Shown one piece after another: positions 63,362-64,000 of a stretch of 64,000 nt of DNA. Each line of letters begins with the position of its first letter. The stretch's first letter is position 1. The DNA comes from Aeromicrobium choanae. Lineage in GTDB: Bacteria; Actinomycetota; Actinomycetes; Propionibacteriales; Nocardioidaceae. The position numbers and the translations under genes were made by a program. Location: positions 248,001 to 312,000 of the forward strand of contig NZ_LT796768.1 in NCBI RefSeq assembly GCF_900167475.1, given 5' to 3'. Under the pieces are notes generated by a model. It was given only the letters and a program-made list of their open reading frames with translations. It was not told the origin of the DNA and did not search any database.

Positions 63362-63469
63362 CTACAGAGTCTGCATCAATCGCGCCACCAGCGGCGGGGC
63401 CGCGACGGACTCACCGCATTGCCGCACGCATGTGGCGGTTCGGGTTCCGAGCGCGCGTGGATCGGTGGC

Positions 63470-63910
63470 CTATTCACGCGGCCTGGCTGCACTCCGTCCA
63501 GGCAGGGTGAGGGCGACCAGCCCGGCGGCAAGTCCCGTCAACAGCGACAGGAGTGAGCTGAGGAGGGTCGTCCCACCATCGAGGGCTGCCGCCAAGAACC
63601 AGCCACCGAAGATCAGCGAAACCAGCCACCAATGCCGGCGGTTCCTACCGAGTGGCTTGCCGCGCAAACCCGCCAGACCCAAGAGCGCTGGAAGCAGGCT
63701 CAGTCCGACCATGGCGCCGATCGTGACCAGGAGTCGTGCGCTCGGTTCGGGCTCGAAGGTGACGCCACTGATGACCTGGCGGTCACTGGAGGCGTACAGC
63801 CCGAGGCAGAGGATCGACCAAGCTGTGCCCGCAAAACCGGAGACGACCGAGACGATCATCCCTGCCCTCGTATACCGAGTTCGTGGCTCCAGACCGGCGG
63901 CGGACTGCAT
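63470..63910 (-). CDS. Hypothetical four-helix membrane protein
   Basis: A 146-residue integral membrane protein with about four helices: 17-40 (MIVSVVSGFAGTAWSILCLG), 58-82 (LLVTIGAMVGLSLLPALLGLA), 91-110 (WWLVSLIFGGWFLAAALDGG) and 112-136 (LLSSLLSLLTGLAAGLVALT). The short polar N-terminus and C-terminal SAARPRE are cytoplasmic or charged. No family is recognised. The last 90 bases of the window beyond it contain no gene I can support. Confidence 0.7.
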   Translation of the reverse strand: MQSAAGLEPRTRYTRAGMIVSVVSGFAGTAWSILCLGLYASSDRQVISGVTFEPEPSARLLVTIGAMVGLSLLPALLGLAGLRGKPLGRNRRHWWLVSLIFGGWFLAAALDGGTTLLSSLLSLLTGLAAGLVALTLPGRSAARPRE

Positions 63911-64000
63911 CCGCCCATGCTGGCAGTGCGAATGCGCTGGGCGCAGCCGAATCGCTGACCACTCGAAGGGGAGTCATTCCAGTCGATGCTCAGACACGAC

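Overview
The window is chromosomal DNA of a high-GC actinobacterium, probably of the Nocardioidaceae type (Aeromicrobium or Nocardioides-like). This is an inference from the dxr/rseP/ispG/proS/rimP-nusA backbone, the arg operon, an attenuated ilvBNC operon, an F420-dependent LLM oxidoreductase and many GTG starts. No rRNA, tRNA or CRISPR array is seen.

Region 1 (1-22.4 kb, mostly minus strand) is a conserved housekeeping run read right to left: pyrH, frr, cdsA, rlmN, dxr, rseP, ispG, GNAT, doxX, proS, two small divergent genes, rimP and the first codons of nusA. Accessory blocks are dropped into it: a predicted peptide-modifying cluster (circularly permuted ATP-grasp/alpha-E fusion, transglutaminase, zinc metallopeptidase; 15.8-20.2 kb), an ABC transporter beside a two-component system (10.1-13.7 kb), a frameshifted DUF3800-like gene, and a 623-bp HNH cassette bounded by perfect 31-bp direct repeats at the 3' end of doxX.

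Region 2 (22.4-52.5 kb) is amino-acid biosynthesis and membrane functions. The arginine operon runs argG-C-J-B-D-F-R-H, with argG first and two overlapping ARG-box-like palindromes at its start. Next come DUF2207/LemA, ilvE, leuB with a leader region, an O-methyltransferase, a YczE-like membrane protein divergent from a MocR regulator, an amino-acid permease with a universal stress protein, and ilvBNC behind a textbook attenuator (leader peptide MHALLLVVH, then a terminator with six T). ilvD, an odd SDR and a SatD/membrane pair with two identical-arm 21-bp operators follow. Three copies of a long palindromic repeat sit in intergenic gaps at 25.5, 34.9 and 49.3 kb.

Region 3 (53.5-61.4 kb) is a visibly more A/T-rich defence island. 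It holds a NaeI-type restriction endonuclease in one run with a DUF262 protein and a HEPN RNase-like protein, a divergent HNH-like protein, an m5C methyltransferase, a Vsr mismatch endonuclease and a decayed IS110 element. The methyltransferase protects, NaeI cuts, and Vsr repairs T:G mismatches arising from m5C deamination. The DUF262-HEPN pair is the most likely novel element. The last 3 kb carry an F420-dependent oxidoreductase, a small hypothetical protein, a frameshifted GIY-YIG-like gene and a small membrane protein.
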